Origin: an uncultured Alphaproteobacteria bacterium
GTDB lineage: Bacteria > Pseudomonadota > Alphaproteobacteria > CAAHEQ01 > UBA3637
Assembly: GCA_944393195.1 (NCBI GenBank)
Contig: CALXZG010000001.1
Location: 79,091-143,090, forward strand
DNA length: 64,000 nucleotides
Reading direction: 5' to 3'
Shown here in pieces: positions 14,842-24,043 of the stretch (positions are counted from its first letter, which is position 1; each line of letters opens with the position of its first letter). The position numbers were made by a program, and so were the translations under genes. The notes beneath the pieces are model-generated. The model was not told the DNA's origin, did not search any database, and saw only the letters and a list, made by a program, of their open reading frames with translations.

Positions 14842-15926
14842 TATTTTAATCCTTTCCTGCTGTCTTGTTTGATATATTGCTGACGCGTGTTTTTATCCGC
14901 TTCCTGTAATGCATTTAACGCTTTTAATAAAAGGGAATCGATTGTATCCTCTTTACTTGTTTTCCCGGCAATGCCAAATGTAGCCGATACAAAGAAACTA
15001 TTGCTTTCTTTTAAATTCTTTTCTTGAATTTTTTCTTTCAAACGCTCCGCCAAAAAAGCCGCGTTTTCGGCCGGTGTTTCCGGTAAGACAATGGCAAATT
15101 CCACATCCCCGACCCGGCCGATGTAATCCGAATCTCGTGTTGCTTTACGGCAAATGGCAACGGCTTGGCGGATAATTTCATCGCTGAACCCCGGATCATT
15201 CCCCATTTCATTGATGCCGTGGAAATAATTTAACTTTAATACCAAAATGGATAATTGCCGCTTGTACCGAATGGCCCGCTTTAACTCCCGCGCTCCGGCT
15301 TCCAATAAAGCCTGCCTGTTTAATACGCCCGTTAAGGGATCAACCGATGCCAAATACCGCAGTTCTTCTTCCAACCGTTTACGCTTGGTAATGTCAAAAC
15401 CGACCGATCGAATTTCAACCGGTTGCCCCGCATCATCATAAATCACGCGATTCGTCCATGAAATCCAAAAACGTTCACCATTCTTTTTAATATTTTCGGT
15501 TTCATGTTCAACATATAACTTCGGATTGGTAAAAATGCGTGAAACAATATTTGCTTGTAAAGAATCCTTTTTTTCCGGCACCGGAAAAATAGTGCCGAAT
15601 ACCTCATGCCCGACCATTTCATCCCGTGTGTATTTGAAAATCTCCGTGGCATATTCGTTGACATCCGTGATTTTTCCCGCCGGGTCTATCGATACAATGA
15701 TGCTTTTCGATGTTTCGGGAATAAAAGGCGATAAAACATTCTGACTCGATTGTCGCACATCCTCTAATTCTTTGTTTTTGGCGGCCAAAGCCTCAATCAT
15801 ACCGGATAATTTTTTTTGCAGGTGACGGCTGCGGTTTAAAAACATCATAGAGACAAAAATAAACAAAATAGTCGTGAGGATAAAAAAACTCTGCGCAACG
15901 GCAAAACAATCAATTGTCCCCAACAT
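14841..15926 (-). CDS. Membrane PAS-GGDEF protein with degenerate, probably inactive cyclase site
   Basis: A 361-residue protein. One membrane helix at about 10-31 is followed by a short coiled coil (about 35-58), a PAS/PAC domain (about 70-190, WISWTNRVIYDD and VGFDITKRKRLEEEL) and a GGDEF fold (DPLTGVLNRQALLEAG onward). The signature reads G-D-V-E-F (IGRVGDVEFAIVLPE) instead of G-G-D/E-E-F, and the metal-ligand motif D-x-D-x-F-K is K-L-N-Y-F-H. Both changes predict loss of diguanylate cyclase activity, leaving a sensory or c-di-GMP-independent role. First gene of the pyk operon. SD AAAGGAG lies upstream. Confidence 0.82.
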   Translation of the reverse strand: MLGTIDCFAVAQSFFILTTILFIFVSMMFLNRSRHLQKKLSGMIEALAAKNKELEDVRQSSQNVLSPFIPETSKSIIVSIDPAGKITDVNEYATEIFKYTRDEMVGHEVFGTIFPVPEKKDSLQANIVSRIFTNPKLYVEHETENIKKNGERFWISWTNRVIYDDAGQPVEIRSVGFDITKRKRLEEELRYLASVDPLTGVLNRQALLEAGARELKRAIRYKRQLSILVLKLNYFHGINEMGNDPGFSDEIIRQAVAICRKATRDSDYIGRVGDVEFAIVLPETPAENAAFLAERLKEKIQEKNLKESNSFFVSATFGIAGKTSKEDTIDSLLLKALNALQEADKNTRQQYIKQDSRKGLK

Positions 15927-15954
15927 ACGGTATTATCTCCTTTTTTTGAAACCT

Positions 15955-15982
15955 GTTTTACATTAGCTTTTTTTTTTGTCAA
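15955..15982 (-). promoter_or_regulatory. Promoter of the GGDEF-epimerase-pyk operon
   Basis: On the minus strand TTGACA (15977-15982), a 16-base A-rich spacer and TAAAAC (15955-15960). Confidence 0.45.
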
Positions 15983-16042
15983 AAACAAGTAAAAAAATGC
16001 TTTTTCTTGACTTTTTTTTGAAAATAAGGCATAAGGAAGCTC

Positions 16043-17482
16043 ATGAACAACACAAAAACAACATTGCGTGAAATTGTGTCCGAACGGTATCGGTACGGAT
16101 TTGAAACTCCCGTTGCGGCCGAAACGGCGCCGAAAGGCTTGTCCGAGGATATTATCCGCTTTATTTCTGCCCGGAAAAAAGAACCGGATTGGTTGCTTGA
16201 ATTCCGTCTGAAAGCCTATCGCCATTGGTTAACCATGACGGAACCGCATTGGGGTAAATTTACCTATGATCCGATTGATTATCAGGATTTGTACTACTAC
16301 GCGGCACCGGTGCCGAAAAAAGTCAACTCATTGGATGAAGTTGATCCCGAAATTTTAAAGACATACCAAAAACTCGGTATTCCGCTTCAAGAACAAAAAG
16401 CGTTGGCCGGTATTGCCGTTGATGCGATTTTTGATAGTGTTTCCGTTGCTACGACATATCGTGCACAGTTGAAAGAAAAGGGTATTATTTTTTGCCCGAT
16501 ATCCGAAGCCGTTCGCGATTATCCCGAATTGGTACGCACGTATTTGGGATCGGTTGTTCCGTATACCGATAATTTTTTCGCCTGTCTGAACAGCGCTGTT
16601 TTTTCGGACGGTTCCTTTGTTTATATTCCGAAAGGGGTTCGCGCTCCGTTGGAATTATCCAGCTACTTTCGTATCAATGCCAAAAATGCCGGTCAATTTG
16701 AACGTACCCTGATTGTTGCCGAAGATGATTCTTATGTCAGCTATCTGGAAGGGTGTACGGCGCCGCAACGGGATGAAAATCAATTGCACGCCGCTATCGT
16801 CGAAATTATTGTCAAAGATGGGGCAGAGGTTAAATATTCAACCGTTCAGAATTGGTATCCCGGTGATGAAAACGGTCGCGGCGGTATCTATAACTTTGTG
16901 ACGAAACGCGGCATTTGCCACAATCACGCCAAACTTTCGTGGACGCAGGTGGAAACCGGTTCCGCCATTACATGGAAATATCCCAGCTGTATTTTAAAAG
17001 GTGATTATGCGGTCGGCGAGTTTTACTCCGTCGCCTTAACCAATCATTGTCAACAGGCCGATACCGGCACCAAAATGATTCACTTGGGTAAACATACAAC
17101 CTCAACCATTATTTCCAAAGGTGTTTCCGCCGGTCGTTCCAATAACACCTATCGCGGTATGGTTAAAATTGCGTCGACGGCAACCGGCGCCCGAAATGTT
17201 TCCCGATGTGATAGCCTGTTGATCGGCAATCAATGCGGTGCCCATACTATTCCGGTGATGACTTGTGCGGACCCGAGCGGTGTGATCGAACACGAGGCAA
17301 CGACTTCCAAAATTTCGGAAGATCAGTTGTTTTACGCGCAATCCCGCGGTTTAAGTTCGGAACAGGCTGTCGGTTTGATAGTAAATGGTTTTTGCCGCGA
17401 AGTCATGCAAAAACTCCCGATGGAGTTTGCGGTGGAGGCTCAACGTTTAATCGGTATTAATCTGGAAGGAAGCGTCGGATGA
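16043..17482 (+). CDS. sufB: Fe-S cluster assembly scaffold SufB
   Basis: A 479-residue SufB. Seen: the [14 protein letters not shown]-terminal signature, [19 protein letters not shown], the beta-helix core with [11 protein letters not shown], and SRCDSLLIG holding the conserved cysteine. SufB forms the cluster-building SufBCD complex with SufC and SufD. SD AAGGAAG lies upstream. It opens the operon sufB-mazG-like-sufC-sufD-sufS-sufT and overlaps the next gene by 4 bases (ATGA). No IscR/SufR-type regulator or SufA/SufE/SufU gene is present nearby. Confidence 0.95.
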   Translation: MNNTKTTLREIVSERYRYGFETPVAAETAPKGLSEDIIRFISARKKEPDWLLEFRLKAYRHWLTMTEPHWGKFTYDPIDYQDLYYYAAPVPKKVNSLDEVDPEILKTYQKLGIPLQEQKALAGIAVDAIFDSVSVATTYRAQLKEKGIIFCPISEAVRDYPELVRTYLGSVVPYTDNFFACLNSAVFSDGSFVYIPKGVRAPLELSSYFRINAKNAGQFERTLIVAEDDSYVSYLEGCTAPQRDENQLHAAIVEIIVKDGAEVKYSTVQNWYPGDENGRGGIYNFVTKRGICHNHAKLSWTQVETGSAITWKYPSCILKGDYAVGEFYSVALTNHCQQADTGTKMIHLGKHTTSTIISKGVSAGRSNNTYRGMVKIASTATGARNVSRCDSLLIGNQCGAHTIPVMTCADPSGVIEHEATTSKISEDQLFYAQSRGLSSEQAVGLIVNGFCREVMQKLPMEFAVEAQRLIGINLEGSVG

Positions 17483-17760
17483 CACGATATGTATCACAAG
17501 AAATTTGTAAAGCGGCTTTAACAACTTGGGGAAAACAAAAACAACTCATGATGTTGTTGGAGGAAATGAGTGAACTGCAAAAAGAAGTGTTAAAAAACAT
17601 CAACCGAAACAAAGATAATGTGGCCGCTATTGCGGAAGAAACGGCCGATGTTTTGATTATGCTTGACCAATTGATTGATATGTATGATATACGGGATGCC
17701 GTCGGTCAACAAGTCGCTTTTAAATTAAACAGAGTCAAAGAGTATTTGGGGATCAAATAA
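17479..17760 (+). CDS. MazG-like nucleotide pyrophosphohydrolase domain protein
   Basis: A 93-residue all-helical protein with the MazG-type metal motif: E-E-M-S-E-L-Q-K-E in helix 1, [13 protein letters not shown] in helix 3. This gives the E-x-x-E and E-x-x-D ligand pattern of the NTP pyrophosphatase superfamily. Such proteins hydrolyse NTPs to NMP and PPi. It is translationally coupled to sufB (ATGA) and 1 base before sufC, so it is truly inside the suf operon, which is unusual. Its substrate is unknown. Confidence 0.7.
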   Translation: MTRYVSQEICKAALTTWGKQKQLMMLLEEMSELQKEVLKNINRNKDNVAAIAEETADVLIMLDQLIDMYDIRDAVGQQVAFKLNRVKEYLGIK

Positions 17761-17761
17761 A

Positions 17762-18505
17762 ATGGCATTATTAACCATTGAAAATCTATGCGCCCGTGTC
17801 GGTGACAAAGAAATTTTAAAGGATTTTTCTCTGACGATTAACCCCGGTGAGGTTCATGTCATTATGGGACCGAACGGATCGGGGAAAAGTACGCTGGCGA
17901 ATGTCATTGCCGGACATCCTGCGTATGAAGTGACCGGCGGTCGCTTGATGTTTAAGGATCGTGATGTTCTGAAAATGACACCGGACGAACGGGCTAATAT
18001 CGGTATTTTTCTGGCGTTTCAATCTCCCACCGAATTACCGGGTGTCGGTTCGGCTTTGTTTTTGAAAACGGCCTTAAATGCCAAACGTCAGGCTGCCGGA
18101 GAAAAAGACATAGATGCCGTTTCTTTTATGCGTCGGTTACGACCGCGGGCAACGGCACTCGGTATTACCGATGATATGTTAAAGCGTGCTTTAAACGTCG
18201 GTTTTTCCGGTGGTGAAAAAAAACGAATGGAAATGTTGCAAATGGCGTTTTTGGAACCGGATTTTTGTATGTTGGACGAAATTGATTCCGGATTGGATAT
18301 TGATGCTTTACATACTGTTTCCCAAGCCGTTAATATTATGCGGGAATCCCATCGGTCTTTTTTACTGATTACCCATTTTCAACGCCTGTTGAACGATATT
18401 ACGCCGGATTATATTCATATTATGATGGATGGTCGTATCGTTAAAACAGGGGATAAAACATTGGCTGCCACATTGGAAGAAAAAGGATATGACATCTATC
18501 GATAA
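17762..18505 (+). CDS. sufC: Fe-S cluster assembly ATPase SufC
   Basis: A 247-residue ABC ATPase: Walker A GPNGSGKSTLA, Q-loop in FLAFQSPTELPGV, signature FSGGEKKRMEMLQM, Walker B CMLDEIDSGLD, switch His in LLITHF. The SufC-specific ABC signature and the LDEIDSGLDIDAL segment separate it from transporters. It powers rearrangement of SufB-SufD. It overlaps sufD by 17 bases. Confidence 0.95.
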   Translation: MALLTIENLCARVGDKEILKDFSLTINPGEVHVIMGPNGSGKSTLANVIAGHPAYEVTGGRLMFKDRDVLKMTPDERANIGIFLAFQSPTELPGVGSALFLKTALNAKRQAAGEKDIDAVSFMRRLRPRATALGITDDMLKRALNVGFSGGEKKRMEMLQMAFLEPDFCMLDEIDSGLDIDALHTVSQAVNIMRESHRSFLLITHFQRLLNDITPDYIHIMMDGRIVKTGDKTLAATLEEKGYDIYR

Positions 18506-19109
18506 CCTGTTTTTGATGACCTTATCCGGCCAATCGGAAAGCGGAACCGTACCGCCCGAAGGGCGTCGCATTATCGTGCCGGCGGGACAACATGTCGATA
18601 TTTCCTTGTTGCTTTTGCACGGCAATGCCGATATTCATGTGGTATTAACCGGGAAGCAGGCATCTTGTCGTATTCAAACGCTCTATTTATCCTGTCAAAA
18701 CAATCGGAACAACCTGAATCTTGAAGTGATACATGAATCACCGGAAACCACATCGGAACAAATCATTAAAGGTATTGTCACCGATACGGCGCACACCGCT
18801 TTTCATGGGATTATCCGTATGCCGCATCAGGCACAACAATGCGTCGGGAGTCAAAATCATCGCGCCGTTTTATTAACGCCGCAGGCTGTGGTAATGGCAA
18901 CGCCGGAATTGGAAATTTACGCCGATGATGTCCAATGCGCCCACGGTTCCGCTATCGGGGCGTTGGATACGGCGGCTTTGTTTTATCTGATGTCCCGGGG
19001 GATTGCGGAAAAAACGGCACGCCATATTTTATTGCAGGCAATGATTAATGATAGTTTACCCCCGTCCTTTGAACCGGTTGTACAGGAGTGGATGGCACAA
19101 CATGCATAA
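18489..19109 (+). CDS. sufD: SufD, short form lacking the usual N-terminal half
   Basis: A 206-residue protein against about 400-440 for typical SufD. It retains the C-terminal beta-helix and helical tail: NHRAVLLTPQAVVMATPELE, then IYADDVQCAHGSAIGALD and ALFYLMSRGIAEKTARHILL. The start at 18489 has an AAAAGGAT SD. The missing N-terminal part is not found in other frames of the overlapping sufC end, so this is a genuine short form rather than a local frameshift. It may still pair with SufB through the C-terminal region. Confidence 0.82.
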   Translation: MTSIDNLFLMTLSGQSESGTVPPEGRRIIVPAGQHVDISLLLLHGNADIHVVLTGKQASCRIQTLYLSCQNNRNNLNLEVIHESPETTSEQIIKGIVTDTAHTAFHGIIRMPHQAQQCVGSQNHRAVLLTPQAVVMATPELEIYADDVQCAHGSAIGALDTAALFYLMSRGIAEKTARHILLQAMINDSLPPSFEPVVQEWMAQHA

Positions 19110-20289
19110 ACAAGATTTTCCGTTATTAACAAATACACCAACCGTTTATCTGGATTCGGCTGCGTCGGCGCAAAAACCGCAATCGGTATTGGCGGCCATG
19201 GATACGTTTTATCGAACATACTATGCGAATGTCCATCGCGGACAATGCCATATCGCTGCACAAGCCACCGATTTATACGAACGGGCCCGCCGCACAATTG
19301 CTGCCTTTATCCATGCCGAACCCGATACGGTTGTCTTTACCAAAAGTACAACGGAAAGTATTAACCTTGTCGCCGCCGGGTATGAACGCCTGTTGCGGGC
19401 AGGCGATGAAGTTCTTGTCTGCATTGCCGAACATCACGCAAATTTTGTGCCGTGGCAACAGGCTTGCCTGCGATCCGATGCCACCTTTAAAACATTTGGG
19501 ATCACATCGGACGGAACAATTGATATGGCGGACTTTAACGCGCAACTTTCTCCGCGAACCAAAATCGTTGCCGTGGCGCAACTCGGCAATGTTCTCGGTG
19601 TTGCAAATCCTGTTCGGGAAATAGTTGCCGCCGCGCATGCCGTCGGTGCGCGCGTTTTGGTTGACGGTGCCCAAAGTTGTGCACATATGCCTGTCAATGT
19701 CAAAGACTTGGATTGTGATTTTTTTGCTTTTTCCGGCCACAAACTATATGGTCCGACCGGTATCGGTGTATTGTACGGAAAAGCCGAGGCCTTGTCTGAA
19801 TTACCACCGTATCAGTTTGGTGGTGATATGATTCGCCATGTTAGTGTTGCCGAAACAACGTTTGCCGAAGTCCCCGCTAAATTCGAAGCCGGTACCCCTC
19901 CCTTTGTAGAAGCTGTCGGATTGGCGGCCGCCGTCGATTATGTACAGGATATCGGGATGGAAACAATTGCCGAACACGAACAAAATTTAACCTCTCTTTT
20001 GTGCCAAGGTCTGTCCGATATTCCCGGCCTGACAATGTTGGGGGATGGTTCTTTGAAAAAAGGCATTGTCACCTTTAATGTGGCCGGTATTCATCCGGCA
20101 GATATCGCGTTTGCCCTGACGCAAGATAATATTTGCGTTCGGGTCGGTCACCATTGCGCCATGCCGGTTCATGCCCGTTTTCATCAGGATGTTTCTCTGC
20201 GCGTTTCATTCGGCCTCTATAACGAACCGGCCGATGTTGCGACTTTTTTGACATCCTTGCATAAAACAATATCCTTATTCGGAGGTTGA
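19102..20289 (+). CDS. sufS: Cysteine desulfurase SufS
   Basis: A 395-residue group II PLP cysteine desulfurase. Seen: YLDSAASAQKP N-terminus, NVHRGQCHIAAQAT, VFTKSTTESINLVA, AEHHANFVPWQ, the PLP lysine in FFAFSGHKLYGPTGIG, the GGDMI loop, the catalytic Cys in VRVGHHCAMP. It mobilises sulfur from cysteine for the SufBCD scaffold. Its start overlaps sufD by 8 bases with SD CAGGAG; a longer upstream frame lies within sufD. Confidence 0.94.
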   Translation: MHKQDFPLLTNTPTVYLDSAASAQKPQSVLAAMDTFYRTYYANVHRGQCHIAAQATDLYERARRTIAAFIHAEPDTVVFTKSTTESINLVAAGYERLLRAGDEVLVCIAEHHANFVPWQQACLRSDATFKTFGITSDGTIDMADFNAQLSPRTKIVAVAQLGNVLGVANPVREIVAAAHAVGARVLVDGAQSCAHMPVNVKDLDCDFFAFSGHKLYGPTGIGVLYGKAEALSELPPYQFGGDMIRHVSVAETTFAEVPAKFEAGTPPFVEAVGLAAAVDYVQDIGMETIAEHEQNLTSLLCQGLSDIPGLTMLGDGSLKKGIVTFNVAGIHPADIAFALTQDNICVRVGHHCAMPVHARFHQDVSLRVSFGLYNEPADVATFLTSLHKTISLFGG

Positions 20290-20290
20290 T

Positions 20291-20686
20291 ATGTCATCGG
20301 AAGAAGTGTCTGATTTAGAATCCCTTGTGCAACCTGACCTGACATATCGTGCAACGGCCGGGGCTCCATTGCCGCCCGATACGCCCCATGCTTCCCGTGA
20401 CGATATTATCGCGGCATTAAAGGCGGTTCAAGATCCCGAATTATTACTGAATGTTTATGAACTCGGCTTGATTTACGATATTAAGCAAGAACCCGACGGT
20501 TCCGTTTTCGTTGTCATGACGTTGACGTCTCCGACCTGTCCGATGGCGGGGGAAATGCCCGGTATGGTTGCGAATGCGGTCGCTTCCGTTCCCGGTGTTG
20601 GTTTGGTGACCGTTGAATTAACATTTGAGCCGCCCTGGACAATAGAGCGGCTCAGTGAAGATATCCGATTGATGATGGGATTTTAA
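20291..20686 (+). CDS. sufT: SufT-like DUF59 (MIP18 family) protein
   Basis: A 131-residue protein with a DUF59 domain (about 35-130): IIAALKAVQDPELLLNVYEL, GLIYDI, the TLTSPTCPMAGEMPG active-cysteine loop, VTVELTFEPPW. DUF59 proteins help mature Fe-S proteins and often close suf operons. SD GGAGG lies directly after sufS. The stop converges with and overlaps the next minus-strand gene by 4 bases. Confidence 0.85.
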   Translation: MSSEEVSDLESLVQPDLTYRATAGAPLPPDTPHASRDDIIAALKAVQDPELLLNVYELGLIYDIKQEPDGSVFVVMTLTSPTCPMAGEMPGMVANAVASVPGVGLVTVELTFEPPWTIERLSEDIRLMMGF

Positions 20687-21252
20687 TCCTTTGTATCGTC
20701 GATATCGGATTCATCAAATGGTTGATATTTAATATCCGAATCAATAGCGCTTCCGGGATCATCCGTACCTGTATTCACGTTGGTATCCGAACCGTTAATC
20801 GGCGCAATAGATTTGATCAATTCTAAAATATTATGTGATATTTTCGGATTGACGATTTGAATGTAGTGCCGTACCAAATCCATCACATCACGACGCAAAA
20901 AGACTTCCGTACTGATATACGGCACGTCGGAATCCGATAACTGAAAACCGGAAATCTTTCGCGGACTGTTGCTTTGTGAAGCTTCATCCATTTTATCAAA
21001 GAAGAAATCAACCGGCACATCCAAAACCTGTGACAAATCCCACAACCGGCTGGCACCGATACGATTCAGGCCTTTTTCATACTTTTGTACTTGTTGGAAT
21101 GTGATTCCCAATGCTTCCGCTAAACGTTCCTGGCTTAATCCCAACATCGTTCGTCTAAAACGAATGCGTGTTCCGACATAAATGTCAATCGGGTTGGGTG
21201 TTCCGTCCGATAACCGTCCGCGAATCGTTCCTTTTCTCTTTTTTTGAACCAT
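20683..21252 (-). CDS. XRE-family transcriptional regulator, PraR-like
   Basis: A 189-residue protein with an HTH_3 domain at about 22-80: NPIDIYVGTRIRFRRTMLGL, SQERLAEALGITFQQVQKYE, KGLNRIGASRLWDLSQVLDV. This is the alphaproteobacterial PraR/phrR-type N-terminus. The C-terminal tail is acidic and Asp/Ser-rich. PraR homologues control biofilm, stress or quorum-sensing genes in rhizobia; the targets here are unknown. It has its own promoter, flanked by ATCATG repeats that could be an autoregulatory operator. Confidence 0.82.
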   Translation of the reverse strand: MVQKKRKGTIRGRLSDGTPNPIDIYVGTRIRFRRTMLGLSQERLAEALGITFQQVQKYEKGLNRIGASRLWDLSQVLDVPVDFFFDKMDEASQSNSPRKISGFQLSDSDVPYISTEVFLRRDVMDLVRHYIQIVNPKISHNILELIKSIAPINGSDTNVNTGTDDPGSAIDSDIKYQPFDESDIDDTKD

Positions 21253-21285
21253 AGTTTTTTTCCTTTCTCTACAACTATTACGGTT

Positions 21286-21352
21286 ATTTTACATATAATC
21301 TGATGTTTTGTCAATATCATGATATGATTTTTTTCATGACAAAAATCATGTG
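21286..21352 (-). promoter_or_regulatory. Promoter and candidate operator of the XRE regulator
   Basis: On the minus strand TTGACA (21309-21314), a 17-base spacer and TAAAAT (21286-21291). Just upstream (21315-21352) are three ATCATG/CATGAT-type inverted half-sites (ATCATGATATGAT, TCATGAC, ATCATG). They are spaced as a regulator could use them. Confidence 0.5.
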
Positions 21353-21453
21353 TGATAAAAAGATTTGTTAACTATTTAAAAACAAAATAAATTATGACAC
21401 TGTGAAAATAAAACGAAGGTTGAAACAGTCGCCAAAATATCGGCGTATGCTGT

Positions 21454-22440
21454 TTATCTTTCAAAAAGACAGACAATTTCAATGTGATTTGACCATGTGA
21501 ATTGATCAACGGGTGTGACGGATGTTAACCGCCACCCGGCCGTTGTTAATATTCCGGCATCTCGGGCCGCCGTTGTCGGATTGCATGAGATCATAATAAC
21601 TTTGGGAACCTGAGTTTGGGCGATTTGTTCAACTTGTGCCTTGGCTCCGGCCCGTGGCGGATCTAAAACAATTAAATCCAATCCCGCCATTTCATCGGGT
21701 AATAAAGGGGATCGAAATAAATCCCGAACGATACCGTTTGTTCCCAATATGGCAACACTGTCCGCCGCGCAATCATATCCCGTTGTTCGAATGCCGGCCG
21801 CCAATAACGGTCGTGAAAAAGTACCGCTGCCACAAAATAAATCAACGGCTTTTCGATTTCCGGCGGCTGCCTGTAATACCAAATCAACTAAGATTTTCTC
21901 TCCGGCCAATGACGGTTGTAAAAAAGCATCTGCCGGTAAGGGCAGGGGGACTTTGGCAACAATCGGTTCTTGATTATAACTTAATCGCACCACGGCCGCA
22001 TCGGATGCCATGATTGCTAATTTTTCCAATAAAGGTAAGCCGGGGCGCCCGCCCGCCGTCTTGATATGAATATCCAATCCCCATTCCGTCGCCAGAACGA
22101 ATATATCCCCGTGTCCCCCCAAACATTGCGCCCATTGCCGTAACGTCGGCAGAAAAGAAACAATTGCGGGAACCAAAACACGGCATTCGTCAATTTCAAT
22201 AATACGGTGACTTTTTAACGCGTTATAACCGACTTTTCCGCCTTGAAAAGCAAAACAAGCCCGCCGTCGACTTTGAATCGGAACGGTTTTGACCGGTTCC
22301 GTCGTTACCTTTAATCCGTGATCGGCAAAAGCCCGCTCAACAAAATCTTTCTTTTTTTGTAAATAAATATCTGTCGGCAGATCCTGGTACAGGCATCCGC
22401 CACACATGTTGAAAAAAGGGCATATTGTTTGTGTCATCAT
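21454..22440 (-). CDS. Class I SAM-dependent RNA methyltransferase, TrmA/RlmC/RlmD family
   Basis: A 328-residue 5-methyluridine methyltransferase homologue. Fe-S cluster cysteines are at the start (CPFFNMCGGCLYQDL plus CFAF). The SAM site is DLFCGSGTFSRPLL, LDPPRAGAKAQV is motif IV, and the catalytic Cys is in ISCNPTT. It lacks the N-terminal TRAM domain and is shorter than RlmD (about 430), as is common in alphaproteobacteria. The rRNA or tRNA target position cannot be assigned from sequence. Confidence 0.85.
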   Translation of the reverse strand: MMTQTICPFFNMCGGCLYQDLPTDIYLQKKKDFVERAFADHGLKVTTEPVKTVPIQSRRRACFAFQGGKVGYNALKSHRIIEIDECRVLVPAIVSFLPTLRQWAQCLGGHGDIFVLATEWGLDIHIKTAGGRPGLPLLEKLAIMASDAAVVRLSYNQEPIVAKVPLPLPADAFLQPSLAGEKILVDLVLQAAAGNRKAVDLFCGSGTFSRPLLAAGIRTTGYDCAADSVAILGTNGIVRDLFRSPLLPDEMAGLDLIVLDPPRAGAKAQVEQIAQTQVPKVIMISCNPTTAARDAGILTTAGWRLTSVTPVDQFTWSNHIEIVCLFER

Positions 22441-22481
22441 GCCTCTATCATATCATTTTTTTTGAATTTGTCATCTAAATA

Positions 22482-22510
22482 GTTTGACTTTTGTCGTAAA
22501 AAACGCTAAC
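22482..22510 (+). promoter_or_regulatory. Putative lysS promoter
   Basis: TTGACT near 22482, a 17-base spacer and TAACTT before SD AGAGGA and the ATG at 22547. The -10 match is weak. Confidence 0.3.
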
Positions 22511-22546
22511 TTGGCCACATTAGAGATATAACCAAAGAGGATAATT

Positions 22547-24025
22547 ATGTCAGAGATACAAAATACAGGACACGAACAACGTCGTATTCGGATTGAAAAA
22601 TTAAAGGCGATTGAGGCAACGGGCCTCAACGCCTATCCGCAAATTTACCGACCGACCGATACATCCGCCGGTTTAAATGCCACTTTTGCCGATTTGCCGA
22701 ATGATACTCAAACCGATACGGTGGTTAAAGTCGCCGGCCGTATTCGGGCCATTCGCAACTCCGGTATGTTTATGGATATCTATGACGCAACCGGTAAAGT
22801 TCAAATTTATACCTCATTGGAAAATGCGCCCGAAACAACAAAGCAAATTCTTTCATGGCTTGATATCGGTGATATTATCGGTGTTGAAGGAACCGTTCGT
22901 CGGACAAAACGCGGTGAATTGTCTGTTGCCTCGACACACATAACAATATTGGCCAAAGCATTACAACCGCTGCCGGAAAAGTTCCACGGCCTGACCGATA
23001 CGGATACCAAATATCGGCAACGCTATCTGGATATGATTATGAATCCGGAAACGACGGAAACGTTAATTAAGCGCAGTCGGATTATTACGGCCGTTCGTCA
23101 ATTGTTATTGGAAGAGGGATTGCTTGAAGTTGAAACACCTCTTTTGCATGTTATTAAAGGCGGTGCAACGGCAAAACCGTTTATTACCCACCATAATGCA
23201 TTGGATATGGACTTGTTTTTGCGCGTGGCGCCGGAATTGTATTTGAAACGGTTGATTGTGGGCGGACTGCCGGGTGTTTTTGAAATCGGTCGTAACTTCC
23301 GGAACGAAGGTATCGATACCCGTCACAATCCGGAATTTACCATGATGGAAGTCTACCGCCAATATAACGATTACACCGATATGATGACGTTGTTTGAAAA
23401 AATTGTTGAAACGGCTTGTTTTGCCGTTAACGGATCGTATGAAGTGGAAATCGGCGGTCGGAAGATTAACCTGAAAGGGCCTTATCCGCGCCGTTCTATG
23501 GCTGATTTGGTTAAGGAACATACGGGTGTTGATTTTATGGCTATTGATACGGACGAGGCTGCTCGTGCCGCTGCCCAAGATTTACATGTTCCCGTGACGG
23601 ATGATATGGATTGGGGACATTGCCTGGCGGCTGTGTTTGAAGAAAAATGCGAAGAACATTTAATTCAACCGGTTCACGTCATCGATCATCCGAAATCCAT
23701 TTCACCGTTGACGAAAGAACATCGGTCGGAATCGCGTTTGGTCGAACGGTTTGAAACATTTATCAATACCTGGGAAATGTGTAATGCTTATTCGGAATTA
23801 ACCAACCCCTTGGATCAACGGGAACGGTTTGAAGAACAAGTCAAAGCGCGTGAAGCCGGTGATGATGAAGCCGACATGATGGATGAAGATTTTGTCACGG
23901 CATTGGAACACGGTATGCCGCCAACCGGGGGATTGGGGGTTGGTATTGATCGGTTGATCATGATTTTGACGGGTAACCCCTCGATTCGTGATATTATCGC
24001 TTTCCCAACAATGCGTAAAAAATAA
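22547..24025 (+). CDS. lysS: Lysyl-tRNA synthetase, class II
   Basis: A 492-residue enzyme that charges tRNA-Lys. The OB-fold anticodon domain (about 55-150) includes VAGRIRAIRNSGMFMDIYDA. Class II motif 1 is near residue 180 (VETPLLHVIKGGATAKPF), motif 2 is NFRNEGIDTRHNPEFTMMEV, and motif 3 is GGLGVGIDRLIMILT. The NAYSELTNP segment is LysRS-specific. Length is normal. Confidence 0.96.
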   Translation: MSEIQNTGHEQRRIRIEKLKAIEATGLNAYPQIYRPTDTSAGLNATFADLPNDTQTDTVVKVAGRIRAIRNSGMFMDIYDATGKVQIYTSLENAPETTKQILSWLDIGDIIGVEGTVRRTKRGELSVASTHITILAKALQPLPEKFHGLTDTDTKYRQRYLDMIMNPETTETLIKRSRIITAVRQLLLEEGLLEVETPLLHVIKGGATAKPFITHHNALDMDLFLRVAPELYLKRLIVGGLPGVFEIGRNFRNEGIDTRHNPEFTMMEVYRQYNDYTDMMTLFEKIVETACFAVNGSYEVEIGGRKINLKGPYPRRSMADLVKEHTGVDFMAIDTDEAARAAAQDLHVPVTDDMDWGHCLAAVFEEKCEEHLIQPVHVIDHPKSISPLTKEHRSESRLVERFETFINTWEMCNAYSELTNPLDQRERFEEQVKAREAGDDEADMMDEDFVTALEHGMPPTGGLGVGIDRLIMILTGNPSIRDIIAFPTMRKK

Positions 24026-24043
24026 TTGAAAGGAGAAAACAAA

